Shown here one piece after another: positions 23,772 to 31,067 of a stretch of DNA of 41,536 nucleotides. The notes under the pieces were generated by a model. That model was not told the origin of the DNA. It worked only from the letters and a program-made list of their open reading frames with translations, and searched no databases. Made by a program: the position numbers and the translations under genes. Every line of letters starts with the position of its first letter. The stretch's first letter is position 1. Source of the stretch: a virus; IMG/VR virus record IMGVR_UViG_3300011258_001284, positions 1 through 41,536 of that record; one strand, written 5' to 3'.

Positions 23772-24165
23772 GGACCCGCACCCGCATCCGGTAGTGGGAG
23801 CTCAATGGCGGCGTCTCAACCGGGCTGACCACCTTGTGGCGTGCGCCGTCGATGGTGCAAAAGCTGTCCAGCGTCGGTGCCGTGTTGACCGACTCCTGTA
23901 GGATGAGCAACCAGGCGTCGCCGCTCTTGGCCCCGTCCGTGTCGTTGACTTCCTTCTGGGAGAGCACTGCGCGCCAGCCGATGAAGTTGTCGTCATCCGT
24001 CAGGCGAGTCACCGCACCCGTGCCCAAGTCGAAGACCGTGGCGCTTGTGGGGGTGCTGAAGACGACCGCGACCGGGAGAGACCCGAGGGTCAACAGGCCG
24101 TTGATGTCAGCCTTCAAGCTCTCGGCTTGGATGTCGCTCATCAGTGCGGAGCGGGAGAGGTTCAC
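23764..24165 (-). CDS. Head-tail joining protein
   Basis: A 133-residue protein in the stopper position between the adaptor-like and gp10-like genes. The N-terminal helix (SALMSDIQAESLKADINGLL) is followed by beta strands (VAVVFSTPTSATVFDLG, RHKVVSPVETPPLSSHYRMR). The layout fits small beta-barrel head-closure proteins. It overlaps the next gene by 8 bases. Family assignment is by position and predicted fold. Confidence 0.45.
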   Translation of the reverse strand: MNLSRSALMSDIQAESLKADINGLLTLGSLPVAVVFSTPTSATVFDLGTGAVTRLTDDDNFIGWRAVLSQKEVNDTDGAKSGDAWLLILQESVNTAPTLDSFCTIDGARHKVVSPVETPPLSSHYRMRVRVHA

Positions 24166-24512
24166 TGGCCGCCGTCCTGGAAGTGAGCGAGTTCCCAGTC
24201 CATCGGCCCACTCTTGAGCACGGAGATGGTGGGCATGTCGCCGCCAAGAATGGCCAACGCCTGCTTGATGGCGGCCACCTGCGCGGTGTCGTCGTAGGTC
24301 ACACCCTGCACGTTGGCGCGCTTGATGCGGTAGCTCTGGGCTGTCAGGAGAGCCTTGAGGGCTTCAATCTGGCCACCGACTACCGTAGAGCCGACCGTCA
24401 GGAAGTAGGTGATCTCTTCATCCGTGAACACCCAAGCACTGCCCGCGCCCGTGTCACCGATGCCGAGCCGTACCTTGCCGATGTCGTTGGAGAGGTCGTA
24501 TGTAGTTGCCAT
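24162..24512 (-). CDS. Head-tail adaptor (gp6-like)
   Basis: A 116-residue helical protein directly after the major capsid gene. It has the pattern IGKVRLGIGDT...VFTDEEITYFL, then a long helix (GGQIEALKALLTAQSYRIK). This matches the general form of phage connector/adaptor proteins that bind the portal. The ATG has GGAGGACAGC before it. Confidence 0.6.
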   Translation of the reverse strand: MATTYDLSNDIGKVRLGIGDTGAGSAWVFTDEEITYFLTVGSTVVGGQIEALKALLTAQSYRIKRANVQGVTYDDTAQVAAIKQALAILGGDMPTISVLKSGPMDWELAHFQDGGQ

Positions 24513-24546
24513 GCTGTCCTCCTTCGTTTGGTCGCTCTCCCGTCAA

Positions 24547-24600
24547 CCCCGGCGACCGTCGCACCGGGGAGGACGTGGGAACGGCCCACCCCGAAGGGTG
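24547..24600 (-). promoter_or_regulatory. Two hairpins after the major capsid gene
   Basis: On the leftward strand CACCC-TTCG-GGGTG (24587-24600) forms a UUCG tetraloop hairpin, and CCCCGG...CCGGGG (24547-24569) encloses a second palindrome GCGAC/GTCGC. They fill the 104-bp space between the capsid and adaptor genes. They likely reduce read-through or stabilise capsid mRNA. Confidence 0.45.
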
Positions 24601-24616
24601 AGCTGCCCAAGTCAAA

Positions 24617-25597
24617 TCAGGAAGCGGCCTTGTTGTTGGCCTGCATCCCGCGCCAGTCGACGAACCCGCCTCCCCAGTAGTCCAAGAGCTGAACCACAAT
24701 CTGGTTCTGCTTCTCGTTCTCGTAGGTGCGGAAGGCTGGCCCACCACCCTGCTCGTAGAAGCGGAGACCGGGGCTGGTACCCTTGAGCCACCAAGCGGAA
24801 GCGCTGGCGGTGTCGGTCAGGAAGGGGGAGACCAACAGACCCAAGGTGCCTTGGTGGATGTTGATGTCGTTGTTGGCGCCGCCGGGGAGCAACTGAGAGT
24901 TCAGCAACACACGGGCGGTGGCTTCCATGGAGGGTGGGACCACGATGGTCTGCGCCATGTTCATGATGCGCTTGCCCCGGTCGTCGACTGCGGAGGTCTG
25001 CTGCATCTCGATCTTGGCCGCCGTGAGGTTGGCCGAGGTCAGGGTGCGGGAGACGCCGTAGTTGGCGTAGGTTCCGGTGCCCACTGCGATGGGGTGCGCG
25101 GCGCTGAAGCCAGGCTGCCCGTCGTAGATGAACAAGGGGTTGGGGTCGGTGTTGCCAGGGAAGCTGCCGTTGAAGATCTCATTGCCAGCAGACAGGGTAG
25201 CCTTCTGCATGAGATCGGCGACGTACTGCTCACGCTGGTACGCGGCATTGCGACCAACGCTGCGGGCCCACTCGGTGATCAGGTCTTCGATCTCGGTGCT
25301 AGAGGCAGCCTCGACCATGCGACGGTCAAGGGGGAGCTCCTTACCGTAGCTGCGGACCTTGATCTGCCAGGTGTAGCCCTCTTCGAGGCGGTCTTGGCCG
25401 AAGCCCTCGTTGTCCAGGCGCTCGTCCAAGTCGGAGCCGCCGATGATGGTGGTTCCCTTGGTGCCGTACATGTTGGCAGCATTGACCGGGCGAACGTCGG
25501 CGACCATACCGCGAACGCCGGGGACGTCCTCGTAGGCTTGGAACATGACGGGGTAGGCGCTCTGGGTGACGAGTGCCGGGATGTGAGTGGCGTCCAT
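24617..25597 (-). CDS. Major capsid protein
   Basis: A 326-residue protein in the capsid position between the decoration protein and the connectors. The sequence carries features of HK97-fold capsid proteins of the Mu gpT and related type: an N-arm and E-loop-like region (GYTWQIKVRSYGKELPLDRR), spine helix (EDLITEWARSVGRNAAYQRE), the LFIYDGQPGFSAAHP segment, and a P-domain with QTIVVPPSMEATARVLL. The gene is bracketed by hairpin pairs in the intergenic spaces, in line with high expression. No protease gene is recognised nearby, so processing of the N-terminus is uncertain. Confidence 0.85.
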   Translation of the reverse strand: MDATHIPALVTQSAYPVMFQAYEDVPGVRGMVADVRPVNAANMYGTKGTTIIGGSDLDERLDNEGFGQDRLEEGYTWQIKVRSYGKELPLDRRMVEAASSTEIEDLITEWARSVGRNAAYQREQYVADLMQKATLSAGNEIFNGSFPGNTDPNPLFIYDGQPGFSAAHPIAVGTGTYANYGVSRTLTSANLTAAKIEMQQTSAVDDRGKRIMNMAQTIVVPPSMEATARVLLNSQLLPGGANNDINIHQGTLGLLVSPFLTDTASASAWWLKGTSPGLRFYEQGGGPAFRTYENEKQNQIVVQLLDYWGGGFVDWRGMQANNKAAS

Positions 25598-25611
25598 TTG
25601 TGACTCCGTGC

Positions 25612-25647
25612 GGGGCGTGGCCCCTTGAAAGGGTGGGGCACTGCCCC
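25612..25647 (-). promoter_or_regulatory. Tandem hairpins upstream of the major capsid gene
   Basis: Two small stem-loops with identical arms, GGGGC/GCCCC at 25612-25624 and again at 25635-25647, lie in the 69-bp space between the decoration and capsid genes. They may stabilise the capsid mRNA 5' end. They lack T-runs. Confidence 0.4.
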
Positions 25648-25666
25648 GAGCAAGGTGGGGAAGGAC

Positions 25667-26071
25667 TTAGACGCGCACGACGTCGCAGGTGTTGAGGTCG
25701 ACGTCAACGGACACAACCAGCAGGTCAGCGGTCGTGGTGCCGTTGATGTCGATGCTACGGCCGTCTGCACCGATGTCCAAGGCGGTGCCAACCAGAGCTT
25801 GGGTGACGCTGCCGGCATCAGCGGGAAAGCGGTAGATGTGCTCCTTGCTGATGTCCATCAAGACGGAGGTGCCGCCGTCAGCCGAAGGGCTGGAAGCATC
25901 ACCCATTGCGAAGCCGGAGACTGCTTCAGCAGCAGCGTCACAGCGACGGTAGTAGCCAGCAGTTGCGCCAGCAGTGGTCAGGGCATCGCCCTCAACAACA
26001 GCAGCGGAGCCGTCATCGAGGAGAACGCGGACGTTGGGGACGACCTTGTGGAGTCCGTAGTTGTCAGCCAT
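25667..26071 (-). CDS. Head decoration / capsid-stabilising protein
   Basis: A 134-residue beta-rich protein just before the major capsid gene. The sequence resembles small capsid-stabilising proteins (DUF2190-like): GDALTTAGATAGYYRRC, GFAMGDASS, then VLMDISKEHIYRFPADAG and a final strand. Such proteins sit at capsid three-fold or quasi-three-fold positions. The gene order scaffold, decoration, capsid is common in siphoviruses. Family assignment is moderate. Confidence 0.6.
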   Translation of the reverse strand: MADNYGLHKVVPNVRVLLDDGSAAVVEGDALTTAGATAGYYRRCDAAAEAVSGFAMGDASSPSADGGTSVLMDISKEHIYRFPADAGSVTQALVGTALDIGADGRSIDINGTTTADLLVVSVDVDLNTCDVVRV

Positions 26072-26110
26072 TTGTGGGCCTCTCTTGGGAAAGTGGCCCC
26101 GCAGGGCCGG

Positions 26111-26755
26111 TTAAGACTTCTTCTTCTTCGAACGGATGAGGTTCAGTGCGGACTCAAGGTCGAGCATCTTGTGATTTTGCATCAAGCGCTCAGCCTCTTG
26201 CTTCTCCGCTGGAGTGGCCTCGATCTGAGTCGAGGGCACCTTGCCGCCGCCGCCCATGGTTCCGGTTGGACCACTTGGGGAGAGGGCTTGGAGCTTTTGG
26301 ACCTGGGCCATCATGTCGTCAGCCGACAGGCCAGCAGGCACAAGGGCCCGCAGGCTCTCCGGCAGCGCATCGACAGCGGCTTGCGCCTTGACGGTCAGCG
26401 CCTCTACCCGTGCCGCTTCCTTCGCCTTGAAGGCTTCAAGCTCGGCGTTAGCTGCAATCAGCTTGGCGTCGTTCTCTTGGTAGAGTTCTTTGAACTGGCC
26501 CTGCTCCTCGGCAGTCTTGACCCGTGCGGCCTCTTGCGCTGCCTTCATGGTTGCCAGTTCGGCTTCCAGGGCTTGGCGCTTAGCCTTCTCAGCCTGGAAA
26601 GCCTTAAGGCGTCCTTCCGGTACTGGGTCGCCCTCAGCATGGCCGGGGGCTGGTGCCTCGGGAGGCTTGCCGCCTCCACCTTCGCCGCCGTCCCCGCCAT
26701 CGACGGAGCAGAGGGTTGGGTTGAGACCGTTCATCATCCGTAGTGCAAAGAGCAT
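26111..26755 (-). CDS. Capsid scaffolding protein
   Basis: A 214-residue protein just upstream of the head genes. The first 45 residues are acidic and Gly/Pro-rich (GGDGGEGGGGKPPEAPAPG), then a long coiled coil runs from about residue 50 to 115 (FQAEKAKRQALEAELATMKA). A Gly-rich linker and a basic helical C-terminus (NLIRSKKKKS) follow. This is the standard build of scaffolding proteins, whose basic end binds the capsid protein. The start at 26755 is preferred to 26797 because GGAGGACGGCAC precedes it. No Ser protease motif is seen. Confidence 0.7.
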   Translation of the reverse strand: MLFALRMMNGLNPTLCSVDGGDGGEGGGGKPPEAPAPGHAEGDPVPEGRLKAFQAEKAKRQALEAELATMKAAQEAARVKTAEEQGQFKELYQENDAKLIAANAELEAFKAKEAARVEALTVKAQAAVDALPESLRALVPAGLSADDMMAQVQKLQALSPSGPTGTMGGGGKVPSTQIEATPAEKQEAERLMQNHKMLDLESALNLIRSKKKKS

Positions 26756-26853
26756 TGTGCCGTCCTCCATCTCCCGAGTGTGCCTAAAGGCGCCCACTTT
26801 CGTGGGTTGTGCGGCGGAGTCCCGCTGGAATGGCTACGTGCGAATCGTACCGC

Positions 26854-26880
26854 ATTGTTCCATACTGAGCAACAAAGGAG
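26854..26880 (+). promoter_or_regulatory. Shared leader element of rightward gene
   Basis: ATTGTTCCA (26854-26862) followed by TACTGAGCAACAAAGGAG (26863-26880) lies just before the ATG at 26887. The same two elements occur upstream of the rightward genes at 14156 and, in part, 4547 and 14728. GGAG serves as ribosome-binding site; the upstream part may be a promoter or operator. Confidence 0.45.
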
Positions 26881-26886
26881 CTGATT

Positions 26887-27282
26887 ATGTCCGCATTGTA
26901 CGAGATTCGAGCCTACCTGAACGCCTTTCGCATCCACCGAGCAGGCGCCCCCGCTGGCTCGAAGCACGTAGAGCAGCACGCTTGCGAGCATGTAGCCAAG
27001 GCGCGATTGGACGCCTTGAACGCCACCGCGCCGAAGCCCCGTAAGATCTCCGCCCCAGCTGCTGGTGTATCACCCGCACCAGGCAAGACGGCTGAACTGC
27101 CCTTGGACGTGGTGGACGCGGACCTGTCGATACTCGATGGCTCGCTGTCCCGGCTGGCGACCGCTTTGGGTGACGGCGCCTGTGACGACTACCTGCCCGC
27201 GCTGCTCGAAGCGGAGGAGAACGGCAAGACCCGGAAGGGCGCTGTGGCCATGATCAAGAGCCGCATTGCCGAGACAGCCTGA
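26887..27282 (+). CDS. Rightward moron-like protein
   Basis: A 131-residue protein encoded against the direction of the head genes, between the scaffold and the Mu-gpF-like gene. The N-terminal part is basic and helical (SALYEIRAYLNAFRIHR), a Pro/Ala linker follows near 50-68, and the C-terminal part is acidic and helical. It has its own leader and a strong terminator hairpin, the signature of a moron. The function is unknown. Confidence 0.55.
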   Translation: MSALYEIRAYLNAFRIHRAGAPAGSKHVEQHACEHVAKARLDALNATAPKPRKISAPAAGVSPAPGKTAELPLDVVDADLSILDGSLSRLATALGDGACDDYLPALLEAEENGKTRKGAVAMIKSRIAETA

Positions 27283-27290
27283 ACACAAGA

Positions 27291-27321
27291 AAGCCCGATG
27301 GATGCTGTTTCCACCGGGCTT
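27291..27321. terminator. Bidirectional terminator hairpin
   Basis: AAGCCCG (27291-27297) pairs with CGGGCTT (27315-27321), and the stem extends after one A-C mismatch by TGG/CCA. T-rich tracts follow on both strands (TTCTTGGTTT rightward, TTTCTTG leftward). It ends the rightward gene at 27282 and could also end transcription of the leftward tRNA-like element. Confidence 0.7.
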
Positions 27322-27329
27322 CTTGGTTT

Positions 27330-27423
27330 GGTGACCAGCAATCACCGTGCCGCTGACGCTCTGACCACCTGAGCTACACGGCATAGCCGTGACGGGATTT
27401 GAACCCGCGACCTCCATAGGCAC
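27330..27423 (-). ncRNA. Circularly permuted tRNA-like element
   Basis: Read leftward, this 94-bp stretch holds tRNA arms in permuted order. It starts with GTGCC, then a variable-loop-like AGGTC and a canonical T arm (GCGGG-TTCAAAT-CCCGT, 27392-27408). A closed acceptor-type stem follows directly (CACGGC-TAT-GCCGTG, 27377-27391), then T8-A9 and a canonical D arm (GCTC-AGGTGGTCA-GAGC, 27358-27374). After GTCAGC comes GGCAC, which pairs with the opening GTGCC, and then a 5-bp stem with a 7-nt loop (GGTGA-TTGCTGG-TCACC, 27330-27346) with T33 in place and GCT at the anticodon position. A normal tRNA would run acceptor, D, anticodon, T. The 3-nt acceptor loop leaves little room for mature ends. 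It could be a permuted tRNA, a tRNA mimic or a rearranged relic. Confidence 0.55.
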
Positions 27424-27430
27424 ACCCAGC

Positions 27431-28501
27431 CTAAACAGGGGAAGGCAACTCCGCAAGCGTTAGGATGCGCGTCACATCAGCGAAGCCGCCTATCTTGACC
27501 TTGCCCTGCTCGTAGAGCTCCCACCGGGTCGGGCCAAGGATCTCGACCTGGTTGGCTTTGGACTGCCGAGAGAACCACTCTGGATAGCTCATGTTCTGGG
27601 GCAGGCTCCCGTTCATGCGCTCACGGTCTCGGCGGGTCAGCCCTACTGGCAGCCCCAGCTCCTGCCACGACTTGGTCAGGGGCGCATCAAAGCACCGGCA
27701 GCGGGGGTGCAGCGGCGGCGTGATGTGCGGGCCGTGGATGGGGTTCGGGAGCAGTGTGCCGTCTGGGCCGTACAACCAGGTCACGCCATGCAACGGGGCG
27801 CAGACCATACACGTTCGTGTGTCCAGGGTGGCAAGCCGGGTAACGCCCTTGATGACGTCCAGGTTCGCCGCGTAGGTGTCGTGGGCCACGCTGTTGGCCA
27901 CGCGCTGGATCTCCGTCCGGGCGATGTTGCTGGCTTGGTTCTTATACGCCTCAACAAAGCCGGAAGCAGACCGGATAGCCTTCGCCGCCTTGTCCATGCT
28001 GGCACCCTGAGCGAGCGCCGTAGCCACTTCACGGGTCACCCGGTCGCGCATCTCGAGCAACCCAACGTCGATAGCCTCGCTCCACGTCCGCACCCCGATG
28101 GGCGTTGTGAGCGCCTTCACCACCTGAGCGTCAGGCACGCCGCCGAGCACTGCATGAATGGCTGTGGGGGTAGCCGCCTCCAGCCCAGCCACGACGGCGG
28201 GCCCCTCAGAGACAGCGGTCGCGGTGAGCTCATCGCCGAGACGGGCGCGCAACTCCTCCCGAGCAGTCCTCACCCGCCCATCAAGCTCACCCTGCAGAGC
28301 CTGTAGCCGTGCTCTCTCCCTGCTGGGTAGTGCGTCCTCACCTTCTACTGCGTCCGCTATGGCACCCAACTCACGCGAGACGTTGCCCATCGCCTGCTCA
28401 TAGGCTCCAAGCATGTCCCGCACGGTAGCCGTCTCCAAGCGAAGCAGCCGCAAGCGGTGGCTCACGGCGTAGTCGGCAAGGTCCTGGTTGACGCTGGGCA
28501 T
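27431..28501 (-). CDS. Mu gpF-like head morphogenesis protein
   Basis: A 356-residue minor head protein of the Mu gpF / SPP1 gp7 type. The conserved C-terminal part is clear: NIARTEIQRVANSVAHDTY near 190-210, then CMVCAPLHG (CxxC) near 232-240, then HPRCRC near 275-280. These Cys residues suggest metal binding. The N-terminal half is helical. The gene follows the portal gene, as in Mu and SPP1. The protein likely enters the capsid with the portal and assists assembly or DNA entry. Its end is 8 bases from the tRNA-like element. Confidence 0.8.
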   Translation of the reverse strand: MPSVNQDLADYAVSHRLRLLRLETATVRDMLGAYEQAMGNVSRELGAIADAVEGEDALPSRERARLQALQGELDGRVRTAREELRARLGDELTATAVSEGPAVVAGLEAATPTAIHAVLGGVPDAQVVKALTTPIGVRTWSEAIDVGLLEMRDRVTREVATALAQGASMDKAAKAIRSASGFVEAYKNQASNIARTEIQRVANSVAHDTYAANLDVIKGVTRLATLDTRTCMVCAPLHGVTWLYGPDGTLLPNPIHGPHITPPLHPRCRCFDAPLTKSWQELGLPVGLTRRDRERMNGSLPQNMSYPEWFSRQSKANQVEILGPTRWELYEQGKVKIGGFADVTRILTLAELPSPV

Positions 28502-29946
28502 TACTCAGCGGGCGGCGTGAAGAACGTGGTAGCCCGCTGGCCCGTCGCATCCTCCAACTCGGAGGCGTACTCGGCAGGGTCAACGTCGTTCGGCACCAGC
28601 CCAACGCGCTGGAGGGCGGCCACCATGTCGGCGCGGGCGATGATCTTCAACGTGTCGGCAGCGGTCAGGGCTTCCAGTAGAGCCTTGATGTCGGGCGGCA
28701 GCACCGGAGGGGCATCCACTTGCAGCCAGTTGTCCGCTGGGTCGTAGACGCTGCCAGTCGCATAGGCCACGCCGATCTCAACCAAGCGGGCGAGCTCGGA
28801 GAACACCGTACCGCGCACCTCGGAGACTTGAGCCTCGAACTGAGCAGCCCGCACCTTGAGCGCTTCACCAGAGGCGCCAGCGCCGGCACCGTGGAAGATG
28901 AACTCCGGGCGGGTGTCTTGGATGTTCGTGCGCTTGTTGGTCTTCTCCTCTCGGATCTCCCGCAGCCCCGTCATCGTGGGCTCCAAGTACTCCATAGAGG
29001 CATCGGTGGGCAGCCCGGAGGCGATGCGCCCGAACTTGAACACGTTGGGGTCGGTGACCTTAGCGCCCTTGATGACCGGGTAGGGGTTGGCGTAGCGCTT
29101 GCTCACCGCGTCCATCTGCGCGCTCATGGAGTCGATACGGGCAACAGCCGCGTCCATGCCGTGCGAGCTGGGCACGCCGTGCGTGGGGTCGACAGGCATA
29201 GGCTGCCACAGCATGACCCCGGCGGGGATGACGCCCTTGCCTTGCGCGTCCTTGATGCCGTGCTCTCCGCTCTTCTCTTCGTCGTGGACACCGTCGATCC
29301 ACACGTCGATGCGCTCCGTCGTGACAAGGCGCTTGTACTGCCGCATGACTGCCGGCTGCATCTCTCCTCGGGTGTCCGTCTCTTGCTCGAGGTACGGCGC
29401 CACCACCTCCAAGGCCATCAGCGTGCTCGAGGTCTCCGCGTCGAAGGTCCACGTACACATCGACGGGTCGTAGGCAACCAGGCGCACAACACCATCCGCA
29501 AACTTGACGGACTCCATTGGGAGCTCACCCTGCCCGCTGATGAGGTTGGCCCACACCTTGCTTTGCTTCTTCGGCTTGCTGTCGGTCCACACCTTCTCGG
29601 CAGCCTCCAGCCGTGGGTCGTCCTCGTCCACTGCTTGGATGCTGGGCTCACCCCGGAACAAGGCCGATGCGTTCACCCGCTGCACGAAGCGCATGGAGTC
29701 ATCCTCGCGGAGCGCGATGCTTTGCGGGCTGTACTCGGCTGTAGAATCGTCGATGGCGCGGAAGATCTGGAAGCTGATGTGCTCGGCAATCGTGTAGGGC
29801 TCGCCATACTGGACGCGGCGCCGGCGCTCGTACTCGGCAGCCCACTCCTCTGGCGTCTCCGGAGGGGTCAGCCCGGAGTTCCCGCGCTCGTTTCGGCCTG
29901 TGATAGAGCGTGCGGGGGCGGCAGGGTTGAACCAGCGATCGAACAT
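28501..29946 (-). CDS. Portal protein
   Basis: A 481-residue protein of portal size and position between the terminase and head morphogenesis genes. It would form the dodecameric ring through which DNA enters. Seen features are an N-terminal segment with PEEWAAEYERRRRVQYGEPY, mixed beta segments, helices in the C-terminal half such as ALKVRAAQFEAQVSEVRGTV, and an acidic end. The final helices (LLEALTAADTLKIIARADMV) resemble the C-terminal part of SPP1-type portals. The start codon shares its region with a GTAGAC-rich promoter-like area. Confidence 0.8.
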   Translation of the reverse strand: MFDRWFNPAAPARSITGRNERGNSGLTPPETPEEWAAEYERRRRVQYGEPYTIAEHISFQIFRAIDDSTAEYSPQSIALREDDSMRFVQRVNASALFRGEPSIQAVDEDDPRLEAAEKVWTDSKPKKQSKVWANLISGQGELPMESVKFADGVVRLVAYDPSMCTWTFDAETSSTLMALEVVAPYLEQETDTRGEMQPAVMRQYKRLVTTERIDVWIDGVHDEEKSGEHGIKDAQGKGVIPAGVMLWQPMPVDPTHGVPSSHGMDAAVARIDSMSAQMDAVSKRYANPYPVIKGAKVTDPNVFKFGRIASGLPTDASMEYLEPTMTGLREIREEKTNKRTNIQDTRPEFIFHGAGAGASGEALKVRAAQFEAQVSEVRGTVFSELARLVEIGVAYATGSVYDPADNWLQVDAPPVLPPDIKALLEALTAADTLKIIARADMVAALQRVGLVPNDVDPAEYASELEDATGQRATTFFTPPAE

Positions 29947-29954
29947 GTGGACTC

Positions 29955-29998
29955 CGTAGACGTGAGACAGTCTACCCGTCTACGTCGTCATTGTCCCA
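29955..29998. promoter_or_regulatory. Inverted repeat and ATTGTCCCA upstream of the portal gene
   Basis: CGTAGACG (29955-29962) and CGTCTACG (29977-29984) form an 8-bp inverted repeat with a second GTCTAC inside, and ATTGTCCCA follows at 29990-29998. The portal ATG is 8 bp away. The ATTGTCCCA element recurs in other late intergenic regions. A regulatory site for late expression is likely. Confidence 0.45.
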
Positions 29999-30010
29999 TT
30001 TATGGACTGG

Positions 30011-30811
30011 TCACCTTGGAGAGAGTAGCTCTGGATTAAACTCAGGCCGTTCACCGCCCGTATCTTTGAGGCACTTCTTACACCTCCGTGCGTTCTTGTT
30101 AGGCCTCCATCTTCCCTCTGGGAGCAAGCAAATAAGCACCTGTGGATAGTTCACGCGCCACATCTCACGGGACCAAAACATTGGGGCGTCAACCCCCACA
30201 TCAGCATGTTCCGGCTTCCGGAACCATGTGCAGACTTTGCCAGAGCCGATCTGACCCTCCCAATTTGCTGAGAGGACAAAATGGGCAACACCACTCCGGT
30301 TTCGCTGCAACCAATCCCCTGCAATCGTTCGGCCGGCCCTCTTCGGGTGAGGACGAACTTCGTAAGAAGCGTCCGTCTTCATCACGACCGCCCTCTTTAC
30401 CTGCTGCTCTATCGCCATGAACAGGCCGTGCTTCACATTGCATTGAGGACACCAGTCTACTTCGTCACCCTGACTGATGGCGCACTCTGTGCAAATCAAT
30501 CGGGAACACGGCACCGGAGTTTCGGAAGGGGCCAACTCCAAAAGAGCTGACATGTAGTTGTTGACTTTGCTTGTGTCTAAACCGGAAGCTTGGGGCCTAA
30601 GGCCGCCTTTCGCTCGCAGGATATTCTGAACCTCCTCTCGCCTGTAATCCTCTGGCTTCTTGGGGTCCCAGTCGTGGTGATGTTGTCGAAGCCACGCGGC
30701 CTGTCTATCTAATTCACCACCCGTGACCGGGTAGTCGCAGAGTGACCCGTCGCCGTCCCACACATCGCAAAGACACGCTGAACAAGTGTTTCGAATCAGG
30801 AAGTGGGTCAC
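30011..30811 (-). CDS. Cys-rich zinc-binding protein, unknown
   Basis: A 266-residue protein between portal and terminase. It has many Cys pairs: C-x2-C-x-C near residue 9 (CSACLC), a CTEC...CPQC ribbon near 108-125 and CKKC near 248. The spacing suggests two or three zinc ribbons. The GTG at 30811 is chosen because GGGGGGACA precedes it and it overlaps the 35-codon upstream gene as GTGA. Base composition looks lower in GC than its neighbours, so it may be a recent arrival. An endonuclease of HNH type is often found at this place, but no HNH motif is seen. Confidence 0.5.
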   Translation of the reverse strand: MTHFLIRNTCSACLCDVWDGDGSLCDYPVTGGELDRQAAWLRQHHHDWDPKKPEDYRREEVQNILRAKGGLRPQASGLDTSKVNNYMSALLELAPSETPVPCSRLICTECAISQGDEVDWCPQCNVKHGLFMAIEQQVKRAVVMKTDASYEVRPHPKRAGRTIAGDWLQRNRSGVAHFVLSANWEGQIGSGKVCTWFRKPEHADVGVDAPMFWSREMWRVNYPQVLICLLPEGRWRPNKNARRCKKCLKDTGGERPEFNPELLSPR

Positions 30812-30915
30812 TGTCCCCCCGAGTCCACGTGAACCCGGCAGTGCAGGCCGCCACCCCCGCAGCAAAGCAGGGCGAGTAATGCGACCAACAAAACAGCCTT
30901 AATGTCGGCCCTCAT
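30808..30915 (-). CDS. 35-residue membrane peptide
   Basis: A 35-codon gene with TCTGGGAGGACAAT directly before its ATG and a GTGA overlap with the zinc-ribbon gene downstream. The peptide has a hydrophobic core (AVLLVALLALLCCGGGG) after a basic N-terminus (MRADIK), consistent with a signal anchor or small lipoprotein. The lipobox is poor because Leu precedes the Cys. It may be a tiny membrane peptide that accompanies the downstream protein. Confidence 0.5.
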   Translation of the reverse strand: MRADIKAVLLVALLALLCCGGGGLHCRVHVDSGGQ

Positions 30916-30952
30916 ATTGTCCTCCCAGACCTCTACAACTTAGCCCATCGAT

Positions 30953-30986
30953 TATGCCGGTTGCAGCAACACACTGTCCCACGACT
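30953..30986. repeat. 34-bp direct repeat, copy 1
   Basis: This copy matches 31426-31459 at 31 of 34 positions. It begins TATGCCGGTTG and contains ACACTGTCCCAC. The two copies flank the rightward gene at 31068-31424 in the same orientation. They could be a duplicated insertion target or sites used for recombination. Confidence 0.7.
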
Positions 30987-31016
30987 ACACCCACAATAGG
31001 CGTCACACTCTTTCCG

Positions 31017-31032
31017 TATAGTAGTTACTATA
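31017..31032 (+). promoter_or_regulatory. Palindrome in AT-rich promoter region of the flanked gene
   Basis: TATAGTA-GT-TACTATA is a perfect 7-bp inverted repeat, 36 bp before the start at 31068. TATAGA (at about 31035) could be a -10 box. The AT-rich stretch stands out from the GC-rich genome. It is likely a promoter with an operator for independent expression. Confidence 0.5.
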
Positions 31033-31067
31033 GGTATAGATATGTAGCAAACCTGTAGGAGATGACA

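Noticed and set aside
25625-26743. Rightward open frame (372 codons) over the decoration and scaffold genes
   Set aside because: It is antisense to two genes with clear structural-protein features and fitting starts. No motif is seen in its translation.
27377-27408. attP core from a tRNA 3' end
   Set aside because: No integrase gene was found in the window, and the 5' half of a tRNA follows directly, which is not usual for an attP site. It is not excluded if an integrase was missed.
27330-27423. Ordinary tRNA gene
   Set aside because: A normal order of acceptor, D, anticodon and T arms cannot be built in either direction, because no T arm follows the D arm.
28720-30039. Long rightward open frame (439 codons) over the portal gene
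   Set aside because: It is a shadow on the opposite strand of a well-supported portal gene in GC-rich DNA. It lacks a sensible ribosome-binding site and has Arg/His/Leu-rich composition typical of antisense frames.
30011-30811. HNH endonuclease next to the terminase
   Set aside because: Zinc ribbons are present but no H-N-H motif could be placed.
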